NCBI GenBank assembly: GCA_023386765.1
Contig: JAEWJD010000083.1
Coordinates: 1 to 15,331 of the forward strand
From: Pseudomonadota bacterium
GTDB lineage: Bacteria; Pseudomonadota; Gammaproteobacteria; Burkholderiales; Burkholderiaceae_B
Direction: 5' to 3'
Length of the DNA: 15,331 nt
How positions within the stretch are numbered: position 1 is the first letter of the stretch; each line of letters starts with the position of its first letter. This document shows positions 1 to 6,737 of the stretch, in pieces. The notes under the pieces are model-generated. The model saw only the letters and a program-made list of their open reading frames with translations, was not told where the DNA came from and ran no database searches. The position numbers and the translations under genes are program-made.

Positions 1-827
1 GCATGCACCAGCGCATCACAGGTCGCCAGCGCCTCGAACTTGTTCGGCGCGGTGACAAACGGCTGTCCGGTGATGGTCGCCAGCTCTTCAGCCACCCGTA
101 CAGCATATTGAGGATGGGTATTGAGCCCGGTGCCCACGGCGGTGCCGCCCAGCGCCAGCTCCGCCAGGTGCGGCAGGCTGTGGTCGATATGGCGCAGGTT
201 GTGCTCGAGCATCGCCACCCAGCCGGAGATCTCCTGGCCAAGGGTCAGAGGCGTGGCATCCTGCAGGTGGGTACGGCCAATTTTGACGATATCGCTAAAG
301 GCGTGAGCTTTGGTATCAAGAGTGCGTTTCAGCACGTTCAGCTGGGGGATAAGTTGCTCGCGCAGGGCGATCAGTGCCGCCACGTGCATCGCCGTCGGGA
401 AGACGTCATTGGAGCTTTGACTTTTGTTGACGTCGTCGTTGGGGTGGATCTTGCGCTCCATGCCGCGCACGCCGCCGAGCAGCTCGCTGCCGCGGTTCGC
501 CAGCACCTCGTTCATGTTCATGTTGCTCTGGGTGCCCGACCCCGTCTGCCAGACCGACAGGGGGAATTCGTCGGGCCACTTTCCGGCGATGACCTCGTCG
601 GCGGCGGCGATGATGCCCTTGGCCACCTCCGGGTCCAGTTCGCCCAGTTCGGCATTGACCTGGGCGGCGGCGCGCTTGAGCTGAGCCATCGCGGTGACCA
701 GCGGCACAGGCATCCTTTCGGTGGAAATGGCGAAGAAATGCAGCGAACGCTGCGTCTGCGCGCCCCACAGATGATCGGCGGGCACATCGATGGGGCCGAA
801 AGTATCTTTTTCGGTGCGGGTCTTCAT
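1..827 (-). CDS. fumC: Fumarate hydratase class II (fumarase C), 5' part, runs off left edge
   Basis: Class II fumarase interconverts fumarate and L-malate in the cytosolic TCA cycle. It is the iron-independent, oxidant-stable isozyme. About 275 N-terminal residues of a family usually near 465 residues are present, with no stop before the window edge. The translation starts MKTRTEKDTFGPIDVPADHL and keeps the strongly conserved blocks GSGTQSNMNMNEVLANR, HPNDDVNKSQSSNDVFPTAM, GRTHLQDATPL (carrying the catalytic-region His known from E. coli FumC) and ALGGTAVGTGLN. The family signature GSSxMPxKxNP lies beyond the left edge. The ATG at 825-827 is preceded by GGAG (complement of 836-839) at normal spacing. 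It is divergent from tsaE, and a Fur-like box lies 53 nt upstream of the start. Identification is very secure from the motifs. Confidence 0.97.
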   Translation of the reverse strand, partial: MKTRTEKDTFGPIDVPADHLWGAQTQRSLHFFAISTERMPVPLVTAMAQLKRAAAQVNAELGELDPEVAKGIIAAADEVIAGKWPDEFPLSVWQTGSGTQSNMNMNEVLANRGSELLGGVRGMERKIHPNDDVNKSQSSNDVFPTAMHVAALIALREQLIPQLNVLKRTLDTKAHAFSDIVKIGRTHLQDATPLTLGQEISGWVAMLEHNLRHIDHSLPHLAELALGGTAVGTGLNTHPQYAVRVAEELATITGQPFVTAPNKFEALATCDALVH

Positions 828-879
828 GGTCACGGCTCCGTAACGGCAACGATGCCCTTCGAGCCAGGAGGGCTCAAAC

Positions 880-898
880 GGCAATGAGAATCACTACT
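880..898 (-). promoter_or_regulatory. Candidate Fur box upstream of fumC
   Basis: The plus-strand 19-mer GGCAATGAGAATCACTACT matches the classical Fur consensus GATAATGATAATCATTATC at about 13 of 19 positions, including the AATGA and AATCA cores. It sits 53 nt upstream of the fumC start in the fumC/tsaE divergent spacer, where a promoter-overlapping operator would be expected. Fur control of fumC is established in Pseudomonas aeruginosa, which makes the site plausible. The match is by eye only. Confidence 0.4.
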
Positions 899-908
899 AA
901 CCCGAAAG

Positions 909-937
909 CGTAGCAGAAAGCCGCCGCTTTCTATAAT
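909..937 (+). promoter_or_regulatory. Possible tsaE promoter with perfect -10 and overlapping hairpin
   Basis: A perfect TATAAT hexamer lies at 932-937, 37 nt before the tsaE ATG. The -35 region (around 909-914) is a poor match. A perfect 7-bp inverted repeat, AGAAAGC-CGCC-GCTTTCT at 915-932, occupies the spacer and touches the -10. It could be an operator or could be fortuitous. No clear Shine-Dalgarno precedes tsaE, so the start rests on protein conservation. Confidence 0.35.
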
Positions 938-974
938 CCAGCTTATCGATTGTTTTACCACCGGCCCGCCGCTC

Positions 975-1511
975 ATGTCCGAACCCCTTGCCCAGCTCGA
1001 TCTGCATCTGCCTGACGAACACGCCACCGATGCGTTGGCGGCTCAACTGGCCCCCCTGCTGGATGGCCATAGCGGTCCGGCCGGGGGCCGGATCCACCTG
1101 CGCGGCGACCTGGGCGCGGGCAAAACCGCCTTCACCCGGGCACTGTTGCGCGCCAGCGGCGTAGGGGGACGAATCAAGAGCCCAACCTACGCGCTGCTTG
1201 AAAGCTATAAAGTTTCTAACTTATACTTCTATCACTTTGATTTTTATAGACTTAGCGATCCGCGCGAATGGTTGGACGCCGGTTTCCGTGATTTACTGCG
1301 TGACGACGCGGTCATTCTCATCGAATGGCCGGAGCGGGCAGGGACACTTCTGCCCCCGCCAGATCTGGAAATCTGCCTCATCCATACCGACCCTGGACGC
1401 GACGCAACGTTGATTGCCCATACTGCCAGAGGACAAACATGGTTAAACGCGATTGTCCCTCCGACAGCGGCGCGCCCCTCGCGCCGCGTGCCGCCACGCG
1501 CCGACGCCTGA
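975..1511 (+). CDS. tsaE: TsaE, tRNA N6-threonylcarbamoyladenosine (t6A) synthesis ATPase
   Basis: TsaE (YjeE) is the P-loop ATPase that works with TsaB, TsaC and TsaD to make t6A37 on ANN-decoding tRNAs in the cytoplasm. The 178-residue product has the Walker A motif GDLGAGKT (44-51), the family motif SPTYALLE (69-76), a Walker-B-like HFDFYRL (87-93) and IEWPE (116-120), all in family order. Length is slightly above the usual 150-160 because of a Pro/Arg/Ala-rich tail after residue 155. Much of that tail is encoded where tsaE overlaps amiC by 73 nt in another frame. Codons 75-95 (1197-1259) are about 27% G+C (17 of 63 bases), in sharp contrast to the GC-rich remainder, although the amino acids there are conserved. 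This patch carries a promoter-like element. In E. coli the tsaE (yjeE) gene is likewise followed by an AmiC-type amidase gene. Confidence 0.95.
   Translation: MSEPLAQLDLHLPDEHATDALAAQLAPLLDGHSGPAGGRIHLRGDLGAGKTAFTRALLRASGVGGRIKSPTYALLESYKVSNLYFYHFDFYRLSDPREWLDAGFRDLLRDDAVILIEWPERAGTLLPPPDLEICLIHTDPGRDATLIAHTARGQTWLNAIVPPTAARPSRRVPPRADA
1198..1227 (+). promoter_or_regulatory. Sigma-70-like promoter inside tsaE, likely for amiC
   Basis: TTGAAA at 1198-1203 and TATACT at 1222-1227 each match 5 of 6 consensus bases and are separated by 18 nt. They lie inside an AT-rich island (1197-1259) of the otherwise GC-rich tsaE coding sequence. Transcription from about 1234 would give amiC a leader of roughly 205 nt. 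Prediction by eye; there are no expression data. Confidence 0.45.
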
Positions 1512-2818
1512 TCAGCGTCGCAGCCACGCTGCTCGTTCTGCCCGTGATCCCGCGCCTGGCGCAGGCAGCGAGCATTCTGGCGGTGCGGACCTGGCCGGCC
1601 GATGAATACACCCGGGTCACGCTCGAACTCGATCGGGAACTCAAAGCCGAGCATTTCACCCTCGAAGCGCCGCACCGCCTGGTGGTGGATATCGAGGGTC
1701 TGACCACCAATGCCGCCCTGAACGAACTGATCGGCAAGGTGCGCCCCGACGATCCCTACATCCAGGGGCTGCGCGTGGCGCAGAACCGGCCCAATGTGGT
1801 GCGGCTGGTGTTCGACCTGAAACAGGCTGTCGCACCTCAGCTCTTCACCCTCAAGCCGGTGGGTGATTATCAGTACCGTATGGTGCTGGACCTGTATCCC
1901 AAGGTGGCTCAGGATCCGCTGGTCGCTATCCTGAACAAATCCGGCGGTGCTGACGTCGATGATCCGCTGGCCCGCGTGCTGGATGAGATTTCGCGCAACC
2001 AGCCCGCGCCCGCGCCGGCGCCGCTGGCACGTGGTCAGCAGCCGGCTCCGGTGCTGCCCACGCCGGCGCCCAAGCCCTCTACGCCTGCGCCCGGGCGCGG
2101 GCGTCGCCGCATGCTGACCATCGCCCTCGATCCGGGGCATGGCGGCGAGGATCCGGGTGCCATCGGCGCCTCGGGCCTGCGCGAGAAAGATGTGGTGCTG
2201 CGCATCGCACGGCGTCTGAAAGCGCTGATCGACGCGCAGCCGGCCATGCGCGCCTATCTGACGCGCGATGACGATTATTTCGTGCCTTTGCATGTGCGGG
2301 TCCAGAAGGCACGCCGGGTGCGTGCCGATCTGTTCATCTCCATTCACGCGGATGCCTGGATCAAGCCCAGCGCCAATGGCTCGTCGGTGTTTGCGCTGTC
2401 CGAGCGCGGCGCCTCCAGCACCCAGGCGCGCTGGATGGCCGACAAGGAAAACGCGGCCGACCTGATCGGCGGCGTCAACCTGGGCAGCCACGACCGCCAG
2501 GTCGCCAAGGTGCTGCTGGATCTGTCGACCACCGCGCAGATCAATGATTCGCTCAAGGTCGGCACGGCCTTCCTGGACGAAATCAAGAAGATCAACCGGT
2601 TGCACAAGAATCGGGTCGAGCAGGCCGGCTTTGCGGTCCTCAAGGCGCCCGATATCCCGTCCATCCTGGTCGAGACGGCCTTCATCAGCAACCCGCAGGA
2701 AGAGGCACGGCTGCGCAGCACGGCGCACCAGGACAAACTGGCCCAGGCCATGCTGACCGGCATCCAGCGCTACTTCACGGCCAACCCGCCGCTGGCCCGC
2801 CTGGGCGACGTCAGCTGA
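1439..2818 (+). CDS. amiC: N-acetylmuramoyl-L-alanine amidase AmiC, Tat-exported
   Basis: This periplasmic zinc amidase cleaves the N-acetylmuramoyl-L-alanine bond of peptidoglycan and splits septal murein during daughter-cell separation. The 459-residue product begins with a twin-arginine-type signal, ATRRRLISVAATLLVL (about 18-33), cleaved near LAQA (40-43). E. coli AmiC also uses Tat. An AMIN domain follows (about 45-160; septal murein targeting), then a Pro/Ala-rich linker (about 190-220) and an Amidase_3 domain. The zinc ligands and catalytic Glu are in place: H234 in DPGHGG, E249 in GLREKD, H303 in SIHADAW and E412 in VETAFISNP. The ATG at 1439 is chosen because AGAGGA (1428-1433) lies 5 nt upstream and the Tat signal starts right after it. 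An in-frame ATG at 1325 would bury the signal. It overlaps the 3' end of tsaE by 73 nt. Confidence 0.95.
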   Translation: MVKRDCPSDSGAPLAPRAATRRRLISVAATLLVLPVIPRLAQAASILAVRTWPADEYTRVTLELDRELKAEHFTLEAPHRLVVDIEGLTTNAALNELIGKVRPDDPYIQGLRVAQNRPNVVRLVFDLKQAVAPQLFTLKPVGDYQYRMVLDLYPKVAQDPLVAILNKSGGADVDDPLARVLDEISRNQPAPAPAPLARGQQPAPVLPTPAPKPSTPAPGRGRRRMLTIALDPGHGGEDPGAIGASGLREKDVVLRIARRLKALIDAQPAMRAYLTRDDDYFVPLHVRVQKARRVRADLFISIHADAWIKPSANGSSVFALSERGASSTQARWMADKENAADLIGGVNLGSHDRQVAKVLLDLSTTAQINDSLKVGTAFLDEIKKINRLHKNRVEQAGFAVLKAPDIPSILVETAFISNPQEEARLRSTAHQDKLAQAMLTGIQRYFTANPPLARLGDVS

Positions 2819-2846
2819 GCCAGGGGCCGCCAGCCCGGAGTACGAA

Positions 2847-2888
2847 AAACGGCCCGCGCCCCCTTGCCGCGGGGCGCGCGGGCCGTTT
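2847..2888. terminator. Bidirectional intrinsic terminator between amiC and the LysR gene
   Basis: A perfect 12-bp inverted repeat, AAACGGCCCGCG (2847-2858) and CGCGGGCCGTTT (2877-2888), encloses a GC-rich loop. An A-run (2845-2849) on the left and TTT on the right flank it. It lies between the convergent amiC (+) and LysR (-) genes and suits termination in both directions. Confidence 0.8.
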
Positions 2889-2902
2889 GCATCGGGCGTG
2901 CG

Positions 2903-3784
2903 TCAGTGATCCAGGTCGCGGCACTGCTGCCGCAGGCGCTCGATGAAGTCGTGGCACAGCGCGGGCAGGGGGTCGCGGCTGCGGGTCAGCAGCGCGATGG
3001 GCACGCGCAGGGCTGGCTCCAGGGGGCGCAGGCTCATGCCGGGGCGCAGCATCACGCGTGCCGTGATGGCATCCACGATGGCCTGGCCGCAGCCGGCCTC
3101 GACCAGGGCGCAGGCCACGTAGTGGGTCTGTACCTGGATGGCCACCGGCAGCGACAGGTCCTGGGCGTCCAGCGCCATCTGCAATGCTGCGCCCGAGGCG
3201 TCGCGCGCATCCAGCACGATGAGGGTGTCGTTGCTCAGCGCTTCCAGGCCGATCGGCCCTTGGCCGGGTTCGCGGCTCAGGTGCACCAGCTGGGTATGGC
3301 CGAGATCGCTGCGTGTCAGGCCCGGCAGGTCTTCGCCCGTGTCGAACGTGATGGCCAGATCGAGTTCGCGCGCCAGCAGCCCCTGCAGCAGTTCGGCGCG
3401 ATGGTAGGTATGAATGTCGAAGGTCAGGCCAGGGTGATCCTCGCGGCTGGCGCGCACCACGGCGGGCAGCAGTCCCAGACCCAGAGCTGGCGCACAGCCG
3501 ACCCGCAGGTGCCCGTGGGGGTTCTCGCGCAGCGAGGCTGCCAGGCGGCGTACGCTGTTGATGTTCTGGCTGACGCGGCCGACCTCGGGGGCCAGGATCT
3601 CGGCTTCGCGCGTGGCGATGAGCCTGCCCTTGATGCGCTCGAAGAGCTTGAAGCCCAGTTGGGCTTCGGCATGGGCCAGCAGCTTGCTGGCGGCGGGCTG
3701 CGAGATATGCAGGGCGGCGGCAGCCTCCGTGAGCGAACCGGTGCGGCGGATGGCTTCGAAAATCTCGATGTGGCGCAGGCGCAT
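2903..3784 (-). CDS. LysR-family transcriptional regulator, divergent from ggt
   Basis: A 293-residue LysR-type regulator of normal family length. The N-terminal winged helix-turn-helix spans residues 1-60, with LTEAAAALHISQPAASKLLA as recognition core and GFKLFER after it. A LysR substrate-binding domain follows (about 90-290; GHLRVGCAPALGLGLLPAVV, then LARELDLAIT). The ligand cannot be read from sequence. The start at 3782-3784 (MRLRHIEIFEAI) is where family members begin. A longer in-frame reading to 4003 would run into ggt and adds no conserved sequence. No strong Shine-Dalgarno is visible, and an in-frame GTG lies three codons upstream. It is divergent from ggt with a 115-nt spacer, so ggt is a candidate target. 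Confidence 0.92.
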   Translation of the reverse strand: MRLRHIEIFEAIRRTGSLTEAAAALHISQPAASKLLAHAEAQLGFKLFERIKGRLIATREAEILAPEVGRVSQNINSVRRLAASLRENPHGHLRVGCAPALGLGLLPAVVRASREDHPGLTFDIHTYHRAELLQGLLARELDLAITFDTGEDLPGLTRSDLGHTQLVHLSREPGQGPIGLEALSNDTLIVLDARDASGAALQMALDAQDLSLPVAIQVQTHYVACALVEAGCGQAIVDAITARVMLRPGMSLRPLEPALRVPIALLTRSRDPLPALCHDFIERLRQQCRDLDH

Positions 3785-3899
3785 GGCAGACACGGGAAGC
3801 AAATGATGGATTCTATGCCGGAATGCGCCGGGTCCTGTGCCAGTGCCGGCAGGTCGGCGGGATAAGATGGGCGCTCGTTCGATTCTTGGCGGGGGCATC

Positions 3900-5654
3900 A
3901 TGGCGTTTTTCTCTTTCCTGCTGGCCGCCCGGCGTGCCTGGGCAAGCGGCCTGACGGCTGCGCTGGTGCTGGCCGGCGCACCCGCCCTGGCGCAGGACCC
4001 CAACCCTGAAGCCGGCAGCGGCTATCAGGCCAAGCCGCTGGCACTGGCACAGCGCTACATGATCGCCACCGCCAATCCACTGGCCAGCCAGGCCGGCGAG
4101 GCCATCCTGGCGCGCGGCGGCAGCGCCGTCGATGCCGTGATCGCAGCCCAGCTGGTGCTGAACCTGGTCGAGCCGCAATCGTCCGGTCTTGGCGGCGGGG
4201 CCTTCATGCTCCATTACGACGCCGCCGACCACGGCCTGGTCGTCTACGACAGCCGCGAAACCGCACCGGCTGCCGCCAGGCCGCAACGTTTCCAGCAGGC
4301 GGGCCAACCGGTCGCCTTCCGGCAGGCGGTCAACAATGGCCTGTCGGTGGCCACGCCAGGGCTGCTGCGCGGTTTGGCGCTGGCGCATGCCGATCATGGC
4401 CGCCTGCCCTGGGCGGCGCTTTTCACGCCTGCCATTACGCTGGCGGAGACGGGATTCGCCGTCTCGCCGCGGCTGCATGCCATGATCACCGCGACCCCCG
4501 AGTTGGCCCGTCAACCGGCCGCTGCCGCGTATTTCTACGACCCCCACGGGCAGCCCTGGCCGGTCGGGCATAGGCTGCGCAATCCGGTCTTCGGCGAGCT
4601 GCTCAGGCAGATCGCCGAAGGCGGCCCGGACGTGTTCTATCAGGGGGCCGTGGCGCGCGATATCGTCGCGGCGGTTGCCGCGCATCCGCAGCCGGGCGAT
4701 CTCAGCCTGGCGGACCTGGCCGGCTACCGCGCCGAACGCCGGGAACCGCTCTGCGGCCGTTACCGTGCCTATCTGCTTTGCGGCGCCCCGCCACCCAGCA
4801 GCGGCGCGTTGGCGGTATTGCAGATCCTCGGCCAACTGGAGGCCTATCCCTACCTGGGCGATCCGACGTCATTGCGTGCGGTTCACGGTTTTGCCGAGAG
4901 CGGCCGGCTGGCGTTTGCGGACCGCGATTTCTACGTGGCCGATCCCCGCTATGTCGAGGTGCCGGTGGCGGACCTGCTGGCGCCGGCCTACCTGCGCCAG
5001 CGCGGCGCCCAGATCGACCCGGCGCGCAGCATGGGCCGCGCCGAGCCGGGCGACCCGGCACGCCTGAGGGGGCAGCGGGGCGCCGGCGCAGCCCTCGACC
5101 TGCCCTCGACCACCCAGCTGGTGGCTGTGGATGCCCAGGGCAATGTGGTTTCCATGACGTCCACCATCGAATCGGCCTTCGGCAGCAAGATCATGGTGCG
5201 CGGCTTCCTGCTCAACAATGAAATGACCGATTTCTCGCTGCGCGATCGCGATGCGCAAGGCCGCCTGGTAGCCAACCGGATCGAGCCGGGCAAGCGTCCG
5301 CGCAGTTCCATGGCGCCCATGATCGTGTTCCAGTCGGGGCGGCCCTGGCTGGCGCTGGGTTCTCCTGGCGGCAGCGCCATCATCAACTACGTGGCCAAGA
5401 CGCTGGTCGGCGTGATCGATGGCGGTCTGGACATCCAGCAGGCCATCTCGCTGCCCAATCAGGGCAGCCGCAACGGCCCGACCGAGCTGGAGCGCGGCAG
5501 CGCCCTGCAGGCGCTGGTGCCCGGTCTGCAGGCGATGGGCCATGACGTGAAATTGCAGGAATTTCCCAGCGGCCTGCAGGGCATCATGATGCGCCACGGC
5601 CGCCTGGAGGGCGGGGCCGATCCACGCCGCGAAGGCGTGGCCCTGGGGCGTTGA
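3900..5654 (+). CDS. ggt: Gamma-glutamyltranspeptidase (periplasmic)
   Basis: GGT is an N-terminal nucleophile hydrolase that removes gamma-glutamyl groups from glutathione and related compounds, by hydrolysis or transfer, in the periplasm. The 584-residue precursor has a signal peptide ending APALAQ (about 27-32) and the GGT opening block GSAVDAVIAAQLVLNLVEP. R119 in DSRETAP matches the glutamate-binding Arg of E. coli GGT. The autocleavage site is PSTTQ with nucleophile T404, which would separate large and small subunits. Small-subunit motifs FLLNNEMTDFS and GSPGGSAII are intact, so the enzyme should be active. The start at 3900 is preferred because the signal peptide begins there. An in-frame ATG at 3867 would add 11 residues, and the Shine-Dalgarno is weak for both. 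It is divergent from a LysR gene and convergent with the Bug receptor gene. Confidence 0.95.
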   Translation: MAFFSFLLAARRAWASGLTAALVLAGAPALAQDPNPEAGSGYQAKPLALAQRYMIATANPLASQAGEAILARGGSAVDAVIAAQLVLNLVEPQSSGLGGGAFMLHYDAADHGLVVYDSRETAPAAARPQRFQQAGQPVAFRQAVNNGLSVATPGLLRGLALAHADHGRLPWAALFTPAITLAETGFAVSPRLHAMITATPELARQPAAAAYFYDPHGQPWPVGHRLRNPVFGELLRQIAEGGPDVFYQGAVARDIVAAVAAHPQPGDLSLADLAGYRAERREPLCGRYRAYLLCGAPPPSSGALAVLQILGQLEAYPYLGDPTSLRAVHGFAESGRLAFADRDFYVADPRYVEVPVADLLAPAYLRQRGAQIDPARSMGRAEPGDPARLRGQRGAGAALDLPSTTQLVAVDAQGNVVSMTSTIESAFGSKIMVRGFLLNNEMTDFSLRDRDAQGRLVANRIEPGKRPRSSMAPMIVFQSGRPWLALGSPGGSAIINYVAKTLVGVIDGGLDIQQAISLPNQGSRNGPTELERGSALQALVPGLQAMGHDVKLQEFPSGLQGIMMRHGRLEGGADPRREGVALGR

Positions 5655-5659
5655 GGCAG

Positions 5660-5681
5660 GCGGCCGGTTGCTGCCGGCCGC
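5660..5681. terminator. GC-rich hairpin between convergent ggt and Bug genes
   Basis: A perfect 8-bp stem, GCGGCCGG (5660-5667) and CCGGCCGC (5674-5681), has a 6-nt loop and lies in the 35-nt gap between two convergent stop codons. There is no T-tract on either side, so it may be only a partial or Rho-assisted terminator. Confidence 0.45.
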
Positions 5682-5689
5682 AGGCAGGA

Positions 5690-6679
5690 TCAGTCGATCG
5701 AGATCGCCGCTTCGCGGATGACCTTGCCCCACTTGTCGACCTCGGCTTCGATGAACTGCTGCAGTCCTTCCGGGCTGCGGTCGCTGGCCTTCACGATGCC
5801 TTGGCGGGTCAGGGTTTCACTCACGGCGGGCGCATCCATGGCCTTGATGAAGGCCTTGTTCAGGCGCTCGACGACCTCGGGAGGCGTGTTCTTGGGGGCT
5901 ACGATGCCGAAGAACACGCTGACGTCGTAGCCGGGCAGGCCTTGTTCGGACAGGGTGGGCAGGTCGGGCAGCGACGCCGAGCGTTCGGCGCTGGCCAGCC
6001 CGATGGGGCGCAGCTTGCCGGACTCCACGAAAGGCAACGCGGTCAGGATGTCGGTAAACGACATCGACACCTGACCGCCCACCAGGTCATTGAGCGCCGG
6101 GCCAGTCCCCTTGTAGGGGATGTGCAGCAACTGCGTGTCGGCCATGCGATTGAACAGCACGCCTGCCAGGTGCGATGACGCGCCGTTGCCCGAGGACGCG
6201 TAACTGAGCGAATCGGGTTTCTTCTGTGCTTCGGTGATCAGCTCCTGCACATTGTTGGCGGGGACCGACGGATGCACCACCAGGATGTTGGGCAGGTGGC
6301 CGATGCGGGTGATGGGCGTGAAGCTGGTGCGTGGGTCGTAGCCCTGGTCTTTGTAGAGACTGACGTTGATGGCCAGCGGGCCGGACGTGCCGAACAGCAG
6401 CGTATAGCCATCGGGTTTGGCGCGCGCCACGTACTCCGAACCGATGTTGCCGCCGGCGCCGCCCCGATTCTCCACCACCACGGTTTGTCCGAGTTCGTCC
6501 TTGAGGCCTTCGGCCAGGCGGCGGGCCATGGCGTCGGTCGGACCGCCGGGCGGGAACGGCACCACTAGCGTGACGGGTTTGTCCGGAAAAGCCGCCTGCG
6601 CGGCGGCGCCCAGCAGGCTGACGCCCAGCGTGGTGGCCAGGCCGAGACGGCGCAGGCCGGTGAGAAAGGGTGAGGGCAT
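5690..6679 (-). CDS. Bug/TctC-family periplasmic solute-binding protein
   Basis: A 329-residue extracytoplasmic solute receptor of the tripartite tricarboxylate (Bug, Bordetella uptake gene) family. Such proteins bind carboxylated or amidated small molecules in the periplasm. The signal peptide is LRRLGLATTLGVSLLGAAAQA (within residues 9-29). The mature protein starts AFPDKPVTLVVPFPPGGPTD. Family blocks follow: VVENRGGAGGNIGSEYVA, the ligand-loop region SYASSGNGASSHLAG, PYKGTGPALNDLVGGQV and GIVAPKNTPPEVVERLN. The ATG at 6677-6679 is preceded by GGAG (complement of 6686-6689). It lies 58 nt downstream of the acyl-CoA dehydrogenase gene on the same strand, so co-transcription is likely. No TctA/TctB membrane subunits are nearby, which is common for orphan Bug proteins. 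The ligand is unknown; the neighbour hints at an organic acid. Confidence 0.94.
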   Translation of the reverse strand: MPSPFLTGLRRLGLATTLGVSLLGAAAQAAFPDKPVTLVVPFPPGGPTDAMARRLAEGLKDELGQTVVVENRGGAGGNIGSEYVARAKPDGYTLLFGTSGPLAINVSLYKDQGYDPRTSFTPITRIGHLPNILVVHPSVPANNVQELITEAQKKPDSLSYASSGNGASSHLAGVLFNRMADTQLLHIPYKGTGPALNDLVGGQVSMSFTDILTALPFVESGKLRPIGLASAERSASLPDLPTLSEQGLPGYDVSVFFGIVAPKNTPPEVVERLNKAFIKAMDAPAVSETLTRQGIVKASDRSPEGLQQFIEAEVDKWGKVIREAAISID

Positions 6680-6737
6680 GGTTGTCTCCGTTGTTGTACA
6701 ACCCGCAGCGGATCGAGCCGCCGCGTGGTTTTCAAAG

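Noticed and set aside
464..700. Possible frameshift in fumC, because no long minus-strand frame is closed within the window
   Set aside because: Conserved fumarase blocks continue in one frame from 827 to the edge; the frame is open only because the gene runs off the window.
3..887. A 294-codon plus-strand frame opposite fumC
   Set aside because: Antisense to a near-perfect fumarase C sequence; no domain or ribosome site.
1244..2728. A 494-codon minus-strand frame opposite amiC
   Set aside because: Low-complexity Arg/His/Gln-rich translation without a domain, fully antisense to the AMIN and amidase domains of amiC.
3785..4003. N-terminal extension of the first LysR gene into ggt
   Set aside because: It would overlap the ggt signal-peptide region on the other strand and precede the conserved MRLRHIEIF start; no domain is seen in it.
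6693..6702. GTTGTACAAC palindrome between the acyl-CoA dehydrogenase and Bug genes
   Set aside because: Ten bases, no second copy, and close to the ribosome site of the Bug gene; expected by chance at this scale.
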